Below, one piece after another: positions 6,401 through 13,476 of a DNA stretch of 36,082 bases. The stretch is from Chloroflexota bacterium. Its GTDB lineage: Bacteria > Chloroflexota > Anaerolineae > Aggregatilineales > UBA2796. Made by a program: the position numbers and the translations under genes. Each line of letters starts with the position of its first letter. Position 1 is the stretch's first letter. The notes under the pieces are model-generated. The model saw nothing but the letters and a program-made list of their open reading frames with translations, was not told the origin of the DNA and did no database searches. The stretch spans positions 1-36,082 of the forward strand of contig JAJPHV010000123.1 of NCBI GenBank assembly GCA_021325095.1, written 5' to 3'.

Positions 6401-7483
6401 ATGGCGTCTATCCTGTTTCTTGAACCCTACGACACCGGATCGCATGCGGCCTGGATGCGCGGCTATCAACGCCACAGCGCACACCACGTCGAAATCCTGA
6501 GCCTGCCGGGGCAGTGGTGGCAGTGGCGAATGCAGGGTGGCGCGGTGACGCTGGCCCGGCTGTTCATAGAGTCGGCGCTCGCGCCCGATCTGATCATTGC
6601 CTCGGACATGCTCGACCTGACAACGTTCCTGGCGTTGACGCGGGCCAAAACGGCGCGCACCCCTACTGCTATCTATTTCCACGAGAACCAGCTTTCGTAC
6701 CCGCCGGGGCCGCGCCAGAAGCACGATCTGAAACTGGGATTCATTAACTATGCCAGTGCATTGGCTGCGGACGCGGTGTTCTTCAACAGTGCGTACCACC
6801 GTTGGGCATTCCTGGACGAACTGCCGCGCCTGCTCAAGCACTACCCTGATTACAACGAACTGCATACTGTCGGCCTGATCCGGGATAAATCGCGGGTACT
6901 GCCGCTCGGCCTTGACCTGCGGCGGCTGGATGCCTACGGGCCGAAGCCAGCCGCCGACGAGCCGATCATCCTCTGGAATCACCGGTGGGAGTACGACAAG
7001 AATCCGGTGGCCTTTCTGAACGCCCTGGATAGGTTGAACGAGCAAAGGCTGGCGTTTAAGGTCATTCTGGCGGGGGAAAACCCCCGCCAGAAAGCGGAAG
7101 AATTCGAGCAGGCGCGCGAGCGGCTTGGCCCCAGGCTGATCCATTTCGGCTATGCAGAGGATTACGCGGCCTACGCCCGGCTGCTGTGGCGCGCCACCAT
7201 CGCGGTAAGCTGTGCCTACCAGGACTTTTTCGGCGTCAGTATGTGCGAGGCCATTTACTGCGGCTGTCTGCCGATCATGCCCCGGCGGCTGAATTACCCC
7301 GACCTGGTGCCCACCGAGTATCACGATTTATGTCTCTACAACGAGGGCGAGGTCGAGGCAGCGCTCAGGCGCGCACTCGGCGCCCATGCGCCGCCTGCGC
7401 TGCGGGAACACGTGGCCCGTTTCGATTGGTCGCTCATGGCCCCGATCTATGATACGATCTTTGCGGAAATCATGAGTGATTGA
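6401..7483 (+). CDS. DUF3524 glycosyltransferase, tRNA-queuosine mannosyltransferase-like
   Basis: This 360-residue cytoplasmic GT-B glycosyltransferase has the DUF3524 N-terminal domain: MASILFLEPYDTGSHAAWMRGY, then LSLPGQWWQWRMQGGA, IASDMLDLTTFLAL and YFHENQLSYP. All are motifs of human GTDC1 (QTMAN), which mannosylates queuosine in tRNA-Asp. The C-terminal half (about 185-350) has the donor-binding pattern ILWNHRWEYDKNP and a typical acidic motif in FGVSMCEAIYCGCLPIMP. Bacterial homologues may mannosylate Q-tRNA or another acceptor; no queuosine gene is adjacent, so the substrate is inferred. ATG at 6401 gives the family start. There is no close ribosome binding site; the GGGGAG of the preceding RNA hairpin is 27 bases away. 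The stop codon touches palindromic repeat copy D. Confidence 0.85.
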   Translation: MASILFLEPYDTGSHAAWMRGYQRHSAHHVEILSLPGQWWQWRMQGGAVTLARLFIESALAPDLIIASDMLDLTTFLALTRAKTARTPTAIYFHENQLSYPPGPRQKHDLKLGFINYASALAADAVFFNSAYHRWAFLDELPRLLKHYPDYNELHTVGLIRDKSRVLPLGLDLRRLDAYGPKPAADEPIILWNHRWEYDKNPVAFLNALDRLNEQRLAFKVILAGENPRQKAEEFEQARERLGPRLIHFGYAEDYAAYARLLWRATIAVSCAYQDFFGVSMCEAIYCGCLPIMPRRLNYPDLVPTEYHDLCLYNEGEVEAALRRALGAHAPPALREHVARFDWSLMAPIYDTIFAEIMSD

Positions 7484-7575
7484 CCTCACCCCCTGACCCC
7501 CTCTCCACAACGTGGAGAGGGGGAACCGGTCGCGGTGACTTCCCTTTCTGCTTGCGGAGAGGGGCCAGGGTGAGA
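7482..7575. repeat. GC-rich palindromic intergenic repeat, copy D
   Basis: It starts inside the stop codon of the glycosyltransferase with GACCTCACCCCCTGACCCC and ends GGGGCCAGGGTGAGAC. The core is a perfect 12-bp stem, CCCCCTCTCCAC / GTGGAGAGGGGG, with loop AAC (7497-7523), the best preserved in the window. It could form a strong 3' hairpin on the glycosyltransferase mRNA. Confidence 0.8.
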
Positions 7576-7605
7576 CTTTGCAGAGGGTGGTCCCGGAGGT
7601 GTTGT

Positions 7606-8019
7606 ATGTCCATCGCCATCGCCGCGTTAGCCGCTGCTGTCGCCGTCGTCCTGGCCCTGAGCGGAATCACGACCCGATCCGCCACCGATACTCTGCTGAA
7701 CGCGCTTCTCTCACAAAAAAACCTCGCGCCGGAGGATGCGAGTTCGGTGATCGCTTACTCGATCTTCGTGTATCTGGTCGCATTTTCCAGCGCACTGTTT
7801 GTGCTCCGGGTGTTAGGGTTGTTTGCGGCGGCATTGGGCATCCCGAATGAGGAGCAAATCCGGCTGAACCGAGCCTTGCAGCGGCAGGACGCAACACAGC
7901 GTATCTTAGCGAGAGCACAGGCCCGGCTGATCGCGCATTACATTGTGCGCGCCGAACAGGTCGTTGCCAGGCAGCGGGCCAGTCAGCGTTCGACCCCGAC
8001 AGAAACGCCCAAAACATGA
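7606..8019 (+). CDS. Small membrane protein of unknown function
   Basis: I do not recognise this 137-residue protein. It has an N-terminal hydrophobic segment (about residues 2-20), a polar stretch with LLSQKNLAPEDAS, a second long hydrophobic segment (about 47-76), and a soluble Gln/Arg-rich C-terminal tail with heptad-like RLNRALQRQDATQRILARAQ that may form a helix on the cytoplasmic side. The frame is open further upstream through repeat copy D, but ATG at 7606 is chosen because GGAGG lies 8 bases before it and the hydrophobic start follows. Its stop overlaps the start of the truncated DUF2071 gene by four bases (ATGA), suggesting that the two were once translationally coupled. Confidence 0.6.
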   Translation: MSIAIAALAAAVAVVLALSGITTRSATDTLLNALLSQKNLAPEDASSVIAYSIFVYLVAFSSALFVLRVLGLFAAALGIPNEEQIRLNRALQRQDATQRILARAQARLIAHYIVRAEQVVARQRASQRSTPTETPKT

Positions 8020-8192
8020 CAGACCGCGCCGACCAGACTCTGGACAGTATCGCCAGGAGCGTCGAGCACCGCCCCTGGCCGTGCCCGCTAATGCCCTGGA
8101 TCATGACACAAACCTGGGACGATCTGCCGCTGCTGCATTATGCACGTCATCTGCCAGTCCTCTTCTGGCCGCCTGCGCGTATCAGGAATTAA
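8016..8192 (+). pseudogene. N-terminal fragment of a DUF2071-family protein
   Basis: The 58-codon frame contains HRPWPCPLMPWIMTQTWDDL, the characteristic N-terminal signature of DUF2071 (YqjF-like) proteins (RPW..P..PW.M.QTW.DL), followed by HYARHLPVLFWPP. Full members have about 230-250 residues, so more than 70 percent is missing. The start overlaps the previous stop as ATGA. After TAA at 8190-8192 no continuation appears in any frame before the MFS gene. It is best read as a truncated remnant. The signature is seen in the sequence; DUF2071 has no well-defined function. Confidence 0.65.
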
Positions 8193-8372
8193 TACCCCAA
8201 ACTCCCCGCAACCCTACAACCCTTCCAGGCGTATAGAGGATCAGTCGGGTCAGGAATTAACAGAATTAAGGTCCTGATTGACGGAATTTATGTCAACCTT
8301 GTAGCTGTTCAATTCCAGCCCCCACTTGATTGAAAAGGCGCAGTTTGGACTTCAATTGAGGAGACAATCGTC
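8193..8372. other. Non-coding remnant with short direct repeats before the MFS gene
   Basis: TCAGGAATTAA occurs at 8182-8192, overlapping the stop of the DUF2071 fragment, and again at 8250-8260. The stretch is AT-richer than the coding DNA around it. It probably contains the MFS promoter and the scar of the deletion that removed most of the DUF2071 gene. No gene is visible. Confidence 0.35.
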
Positions 8373-9701
8373 ATGGATGCTGAAGCACAGGCCGACCTGG
8401 GCGGGATCGTCTCATCACCCGCCGACAGTGCACAGGCACAACCACGCGCGCGCCAGAGGGGTATCTTGCAGCCGCTCACGGTGCGCAATTTCCGCCTGAT
8501 GTGGATCGGGGAAAGTGTGTCGCTGTTGGGCGACCAGTTCCATTATGTTGCGCTGTCGTGGTTGACACTGCAACTCACCGGTTCAGGACTGGCCCTGGGA
8601 ACCGTTCTTATGGTATCGGCCATTCCACGCCTGATCTTCATGCTGGTGGGCGGCGCAGTGAGTGACCGGATGTCGCCGCGAACCTTGATGTTGGTCTCAA
8701 ACGCGCTGCGCGGTGTGCTGGTCGGCGTGCTGGCGGGACTGGTCGCGTTGGAGCAGGTGCAGCTCTGGCATCTGTACGTGCTGGCAGCCATCTTTGGGCT
8801 GGTCGATGCATTCTTCTACCCGGCCATCAATGCGATAGTGCCCTCGCTGGTTGAACCAGACAACCTGGGCGCGAGCAATGCTTTGCTGCACGGCACGACG
8901 CAGCTTACCATGTTGATCGGCCCTGCCGCATCGGGTTATCTCATTGCGGCGGCGGGAACAGCCATTGCCTTCGCCCTGAACGCGGTTTCCTTTGTTTTCG
9001 CGGCAGTCATGCTTGGTCTGATGCGGGGCTTTCGTCCGCGTTTTGCCGAAGCCAAACCCGCAACGCCGGATAGCACAGAGCAGAATACAGGGAAAGGTGC
9101 GCGGCAGTTACTCGCAGATATTGTAGCCGGGATGCGCTATGCCTGGGGCGATCCGATTATCCGCGTCATGTTGCTGGTCGTAGCGGCCATCGACTTTTCG
9201 TTTATTGGCCCATTTAACGTGGGGCTGGCCTCGCTGGCCGACCACCGCTTCACAGGTGGATCGCAGGCGCTTGGCATTATGCTGTCGGCGTGGGGGGGTG
9301 GGGCGCTACTTGGCGTGCTGGCCGCCGGGTCGATCAAAACGCCGCGCCGTCGTGGGCCAATCCTGCTTGGCGTCGTCAGCGTGCTCGGCGTCGGGTTGGC
9401 GCTGCTCGGCATCGTGCCCAACGTCTGGAGCGCTTCGCTGGTGATCGCGATCATGGGCATGGGCAGCGGTTTCGTCAACGTGCTTGCCATCGCCTGGTTG
9501 CAGGCTCACACCGACTCCAGCATGATCGGGCGCGTGATGAGCCTGGTCATGTTCGCGTCGGTGGGTCTGTCGCCCATCTCTTATGCCCTGGCGGGCGTAA
9601 TGGTTGATCTGCACGCCGGGCTGCTGTTCGGCGTCGCGGGCGCAATTGTGCTGGTGGCAGCGGCGCTCGCGGCAGCAAGCCCTCTGCGGGGAATGGATTG
9701 A
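8373..9701 (+). CDS. Major facilitator superfamily exporter (EntS/MFS_3-like)
   Basis: This 442-residue integral membrane protein has about 12 hydrophobic segments after a 35-residue soluble N-terminus. LTVRNFRLMWIGESVSLLGDQFHYVALSW is typical of the EntS-like MFS_3 group, drug and siderophore exporters. The signature loop between helices 2 and 3 is GGAVSDRMSPRTLMLVSN. Helix 4-5 features FYPAINAIVPSLVEPDNLGASNAL, also typical. A cytoplasmic loop rich in polar residues (about 218-250) divides the two six-helix halves. ATG at 8373 follows GAGGAGA. The substrate cannot be told; the next gene, a LacI regulator, has its own promoter, so MFS is probably a separate unit. Palindromic repeat copy E follows the stop directly. 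Confidence 0.85.
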   Translation: MDAEAQADLGGIVSSPADSAQAQPRARQRGILQPLTVRNFRLMWIGESVSLLGDQFHYVALSWLTLQLTGSGLALGTVLMVSAIPRLIFMLVGGAVSDRMSPRTLMLVSNALRGVLVGVLAGLVALEQVQLWHLYVLAAIFGLVDAFFYPAINAIVPSLVEPDNLGASNALLHGTTQLTMLIGPAASGYLIAAAGTAIAFALNAVSFVFAAVMLGLMRGFRPRFAEAKPATPDSTEQNTGKGARQLLADIVAGMRYAWGDPIIRVMLLVVAAIDFSFIGPFNVGLASLADHRFTGGSQALGIMLSAWGGGALLGVLAAGSIKTPRRRGPILLGVVSVLGVGLALLGIVPNVWSASLVIAIMGMGSGFVNVLAIAWLQAHTDSSMIGRVMSLVMFASVGLSPISYALAGVMVDLHAGLLFGVAGAIVLVAAALAAASPLRGMD

Positions 9702-9760
9702 ATGCCCCTCGCCCTCGAATGGTCTCTGTTCCCTCTCCGCAGACGGAGAGGGAATAGCCA
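9702..9760. repeat. GC-rich palindromic intergenic repeat, copy E (short)
   Basis: Only the second half of the unit is clear: TTCCCTCTCCG / CGGAGAGGGAA, an 11-bp perfect stem with loop CAGA (9729-9754), preceded by CCCCTCGCCCTC. It lies just after the MFS stop and is the last copy seen in the window. Confidence 0.7.
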
Positions 9761-9816
9761 CCCCTGTGCCGCCACCCTGACTCCACCACGCCGTTTGCCC
9801 ACATGAAAAATCCTTA

Positions 9817-9846
9817 TTGACAGAATTCGCAGATCGGGATTACACT
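9817..9846 (+). promoter_or_regulatory. Promoter of the LacI-ABC locus
   Basis: TTGACA (9817-9822) is a perfect -35. TACACT (9841-9846) after 18 bases is a fair -10. The predicted start falls near 9853, just upstream of the two operator copies, so a bound repressor would block initiation or early elongation. Confidence 0.7.
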
Positions 9847-9857
9847 GGTATCAAATG

Positions 9858-9896
9858 GAAGTGGGAGCGCTCTCAATCGAAGTGGGAGCGCTCCTC
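9858..9896 (+). promoter_or_regulatory. Two tandem LacI-type operators
   Basis: GAAGTGGGAGCGCTC occurs twice, at 9858-9872 and 9879-9893, exactly 21 bp (two helical turns) apart. Each contains TGGGAGCGCTC, with the central GCGC of LacI-family operators (consensus near TGGGAGCGCTCCCA). Two in-phase sites suggest cooperative binding of the regulator encoded next, which would also control itself. Confidence 0.8.
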
Positions 9897-9920
9897 TAAG
9901 ACGAAAACTTATCATTTTCG

Positions 9921-10946
9921 ATGAATCTGGAAGATATTGCACGCAAAGCGGGCGTTTCCCGATCTACGGTGTCCCGCGTCATTAATGACGATCCGAAAGT
10001 GAGCGCCAAGACCCGGGAACATGTCTGGGAGGTCATTCGCCGCGAGAACTTCACGCCCAACCCGGCAGCACGTGCCCTGGTAACGCGGCGGACGGAGATT
10101 ATCGGGATCGTCATTCCCACTGTCGAGAATATCTTCTTTACAGACAACAACTACTTTACACAAATCCTGGCCGGGGCCAGCCAGATGGCACGCCAGAACG
10201 ACTACGCCATGCTGCTGTGGCTCGGCGAGTTGACGGAGGATGAGGAGCGGCTGCGGCAAAGCGTCTCGAACAACCGGCTGGTCGATGGCGTCATCACGGC
10301 CTCGCTCACCCACGATCATCCCCTGTTCAAGCGGTTGCTCAGTCTGAACACCCCATTGGTCATGATAGACCGCCCACTGGAACACGACGACAAAATCAGC
10401 TACGTGTCGGTGGATAACATTCGGGCGGCTGAACTGGCGACCAATCACCTGATCAGCCTGGGGCGGCGGCGAATCGCCCATATCACCGGCAATCTGAGCA
10501 TCGCTGATGCCCAGGATCGCTTGCGGGGGTACAAGAATGCCCTGACTCAGGCCGGCCTGCCTGTCGATCCGGACTTGATTGTTCCAGCCTTTTTCAGCCG
10601 GCAGAGTGGCTACGACGCAATGCGCCAACTGCTTCCGCGCAAACCCGACGCGATCTTCGCCGCTGGCGACACCATTGCTGTGGGCGCAGTGCAGGCAGCG
10701 CACGAAGCCGGGATTCGCGTGCCGCACGATCTGGCCGTGGTCGGCTTCGACGACGTTGACGTTGCAGCACAGGCATTCCCGCCGCTGACGACAGTACGCC
10801 AACCCGTGCAGGGCAAAGGCGCGGCGGCAGCCAAGCTGCTCATCGATCTCATTCAGGGTCGCGTGCAAGCTCCGCAGCATATTCTGCTGGAGACCGAACT
10901 GGTCATCCGGCAGTCCTGCGGAGCCAAAAATCCGCTGAAGGGATAG
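9921..10946 (+). CDS. LacI-family transcriptional regulator
   Basis: This 341-residue repressor starts with the LacI helix-turn-helix (LEDIARKAGVSRSTVSRVIN, residues 3-22) and hinge region (NPAARALVTRR), then the periplasmic-binding-protein-like sensor domain from IIGIVIPTVEN (about 60) to the end. DGVITASLTHDH, MIDRPLEHDDKISYVSVDN, GRRRIAHITG and AVVGFDDVDVA are family motifs of the sugar pocket. Two operator copies lie directly upstream, so it is likely autoregulated and controls the following transporter and hydrolase genes, with the imported sugar as inducer. The ribosome binding site is weak, so low-level expression is plausible. The identity of the effector is not visible. Confidence 0.93.
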   Translation: MNLEDIARKAGVSRSTVSRVINDDPKVSAKTREHVWEVIRRENFTPNPAARALVTRRTEIIGIVIPTVENIFFTDNNYFTQILAGASQMARQNDYAMLLWLGELTEDEERLRQSVSNNRLVDGVITASLTHDHPLFKRLLSLNTPLVMIDRPLEHDDKISYVSVDNIRAAELATNHLISLGRRRIAHITGNLSIADAQDRLRGYKNALTQAGLPVDPDLIVPAFFSRQSGYDAMRQLLPRKPDAIFAAGDTIAVGAVQAAHEAGIRVPHDLAVVGFDDVDVAAQAFPPLTTVRQPVQGKGAAAAKLLIDLIQGRVQAPQHILLETELVIRQSCGAKNPLKG

Positions 10947-11048
10947 GAACCGTCGTAAGGGGGTGATGTCACACCACAGCTGATCGCCTAATCCGCCGTT
11001 TCCGCTGACTTCTGGATCGAAAGACATTTGTACTAAAGAGAGGCAACG

Positions 11049-12422
11049 ATGAATAAGTCTGTCCGCAAGTTACTCCTCCTGGCTTTGGTGCTTACCACCG
11101 CACTCATGATGTCCAATGGCCTGCGTGTTGCGAAGGCCGAAAAAGTGACGATCACCTGGTTCGTCGGGCTTGGAACCGGCACCAACAAAGATCAGATCGA
11201 TGTCCAGAACAAAGTAGTTGAGAAGTTCAACGCATCGCACCCTGACATCGAATTGAAGATCAATATCGCGGCCAACAACCAGGCGGCTCCGGCTGCGCTG
11301 GGCACCTTGATCGCTGGTGGCGATGCGCCCGACATCGTTGGGCCGCAGGGCGTATCTGGCGCGCTGAAGTTCGAGGGGGAGTGGCTCGACCTGACCCCGC
11401 TGATCGAGAAGGCCAAGTTTGACCTGTCGCCCTATCCAAAGAACCTGGTCGACTCCTACCGGGACGGCAATGCCTTACTCGGCATTCCGTGGGCCATCTA
11501 CCCCGGCGTGCTCTACTACAACAAGGACCTGTTCGACGATGCCGGTCTGGCCTACCCGCCCGCCAAGTTTGGCGAGAAATACAAGCTGGATGGCAAGGAA
11601 GTCCCGTGGAGCTATGATACTGTCGCCGAAATTGCCAAGCGCCTGACCGTCGATGCCAATGGCAACGACGCCACCAGCGACAAGTTTGATCCAACCAAGA
11701 TCGTACAGTGGGGTTTCAACGATCAATGGGGAACCACCCGCAACGAGTGGCACACCTTTGGCGCGGCGCCGCTCGTCGTGGACGGCAAAGTACAGATCAC
11801 CGATGCCTGGCGTGCCCGCACGCACTGGATGTGGGATGGCCTGTGGAAGTATCACTTCATCCCCAACAACAGCCAGCAGCAGAGCCAGATTCTGAACGGT
11901 AACGAATTTGCGTCCGGCAAGCTGGCGATGGCCCGCACCATGCTGTGGTACACCTGCTGCCTGGCCGACCTGAAGGCGAAGTGGGACCTGGGCGTGCAGC
12001 CCGAATATAAGGGGGTCGTCTCTGCGCCCATTGACCTGGACAACTTCCGCATCGACAAGAACACCAAGCACCCCCAGGAAGCCTTCACTGTCCTTTCTTA
12101 CTTCTACAACGAAGCAGCGATTGACCTGCTGAATGCCTACGGCGCGTTCCCGGCCCGGCCCGACCTGCAAAAGGCAGCCATCGAAGCCAAAGCCAAGTTG
12201 TATCCGAGTGTGCAGAACTGGGACGTGGTGACGATCAGCATCGACAAAGCGCAGGCTCCGCACCACGAGTCCGGTTATCCCAACTACAACAAGGGCCAGA
12301 CACGCCTCGACGACTTCCGCGCGCTGCTGTTCGGCGACAACGGTAAGAACATGGACGTTGACAAGGAACTGGACAAGCTCCAGGCTGACCTGCAAGCACT
12401 GGTTGATCAGGCCAAGAAGTAG
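11049..12422 (+). CDS. ABC transporter extracellular sugar-binding protein
   Basis: This 457-residue family 1 solute-binding protein has a Sec signal peptide (MNKSVRKLLLLALVLTTALM, cleavage probably after VAKA at about residue 30). It then reads KVTITWFVGLGTGTNKDQ, VEKFNASHPDIELKI and GDAPDIVGPQG, the usual pattern of oligosaccharide-binding proteins. No lipobox Cys is seen, so it would be released or held by another means. A CC pair sits in LWYTCCLADL. The gene follows lacI by 102 bases and has ribosome binding site AGAGAGG. It would deliver a sugar or oligosaccharide to the two permeases downstream. The hydrolases nearby suggest a ligand produced from a glycan; the ligand itself cannot be read from sequence. 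Confidence 0.9.
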   Translation: MNKSVRKLLLLALVLTTALMMSNGLRVAKAEKVTITWFVGLGTGTNKDQIDVQNKVVEKFNASHPDIELKINIAANNQAAPAALGTLIAGGDAPDIVGPQGVSGALKFEGEWLDLTPLIEKAKFDLSPYPKNLVDSYRDGNALLGIPWAIYPGVLYYNKDLFDDAGLAYPPAKFGEKYKLDGKEVPWSYDTVAEIAKRLTVDANGNDATSDKFDPTKIVQWGFNDQWGTTRNEWHTFGAAPLVVDGKVQITDAWRARTHWMWDGLWKYHFIPNNSQQQSQILNGNEFASGKLAMARTMLWYTCCLADLKAKWDLGVQPEYKGVVSAPIDLDNFRIDKNTKHPQEAFTVLSYFYNEAAIDLLNAYGAFPARPDLQKAAIEAKAKLYPSVQNWDVVTISIDKAQAPHHESGYPNYNKGQTRLDDFRALLFGDNGKNMDVDKELDKLQADLQALVDQAKK

Positions 12423-12459
12423 CTCAGGCTCCGACGCCTCGGACTGTAGTACACTGAAG

Positions 12460-12484
12460 GCAGCCTCCTGGCAAAGGAGGCTGC
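12460..12484 (+). promoter_or_regulatory. Intercistronic hairpin between binding-protein and permease genes
   Basis: GCAGCCTCCT (12460-12469) pairs perfectly with AGGAGGCTGC (12475-12484) around loop GGCAA. There is no T-run after it. Such hairpins in ABC operons commonly protect the upstream mRNA or partly terminate, giving more binding protein than permease. The role here is inferred. Confidence 0.65.
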
Positions 12485-12524
12485 TCCTGCCTAACGCCGC
12501 TTAAAAATTGAGGATGGCCTGTTT

Positions 12525-13472
12525 ATGACCACACAATCTGCCACCCTGACCTCGGAAATAGCCAGTCCAAAGGCGCGCCAGCGAACACTTGAGCAGCAGC
12601 AGCGCATGTGGGGATGGGTCTTTCTTTCCCCCTGGATCTTCGGTTTCCTGGTCTTCACCGCTCTGCCTATTGTCGCTTCGTTTCTGTTCACCCTGACCAG
12701 CTTCAAGATCGGCCAGGACATGACCTTCGTCGGGCTGTCGAACTGGCACAAGCTGTTTACTGACCCGCTCACCCTCGAGTCGCTGGGCGTCACGATCCGG
12801 TTTGGTTTGCTCTCACTGCCGGTTTCGCTGGGCTTCCCGCTGCTGCTGGCGACCTTGCTGACCTCAAAGATTCTGATCGGCAAGCCCTTCTTTCGTCTGT
12901 TCTTCTATATGCCGTACATCGTTCCGGCCATCTCCAGCATCTTCGTATGGCGAGCCTTTCTGAATGGGCAGACTGGCTGGCTGGATCGCATTCTGCGTCT
13001 GATCGGCATTGCCAACCCGCCGGACTGGTTGTTCGATACGCCTTACCTGAACACGGGCCTGATTATGCTTGGCCTGTGGGGTGTCGGGAATGCCATGCTG
13101 ACCATGATGGCCGCGATGCAGGGCGTCCCCACCGAACTGTACGAAGCCGCCAAAGTGGACGGGGCCAGCCGTTTCAAGGCATGGTTGCACGTCACGCTGC
13201 CGCTGATCACGCCGGTCATTTTCTATAACCTGGTGCTGACGGTCATCGGCCTGATGCAGTATTTCGTACCAGCCTTTGTATTGTCGAATACGCTGCGCTC
13301 CAACCCGGCGACGAATTTCATCAACCTGTTTCTATACCGCACAGCCTTTGAATACAACGACCTGGCCTATGCCGCGACGCTGGCGTGGTTGATCTTCATC
13401 GTCGCGCTGGCAATGACCATTGCCTTGTTCGCCAGCTCACGCCGTTGGGTGTATTACACCAGTGGAGAGTGA
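12525..13472 (+). CDS. ABC sugar transporter permease (MalF/UgpA type)
   Basis: This 315-residue inner-membrane permease has six predicted helices. The first follows QQQRMWGWVFLSPWIFGFLV, about 40 residues in. The cytoplasmic EAA loop that contacts the ATPase is ELYEAAKVDGASRFKAWLHVTLP (about residues 205-227). It pairs with the second permease four bases downstream and with the upstream binding protein. No ATP-binding subunit is encoded in the locus, so a shared ATPase of the MsmX/UgpC kind encoded elsewhere is expected. ATG at 12525 is preceded by a weak GAGGA about 13 bases upstream. The assignment to the MalF side rests on gene order and the FLSPW motif. Confidence 0.92.
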   Translation: MTTQSATLTSEIASPKARQRTLEQQQRMWGWVFLSPWIFGFLVFTALPIVASFLFTLTSFKIGQDMTFVGLSNWHKLFTDPLTLESLGVTIRFGLLSLPVSLGFPLLLATLLTSKILIGKPFFRLFFYMPYIVPAISSIFVWRAFLNGQTGWLDRILRLIGIANPPDWLFDTPYLNTGLIMLGLWGVGNAMLTMMAAMQGVPTELYEAAKVDGASRFKAWLHVTLPLITPVIFYNLVLTVIGLMQYFVPAFVLSNTLRSNPATNFINLFLYRTAFEYNDLAYAATLAWLIFIVALAMTIALFASSRRWVYYTSGE

Positions 13473-13476
13473 TGTC

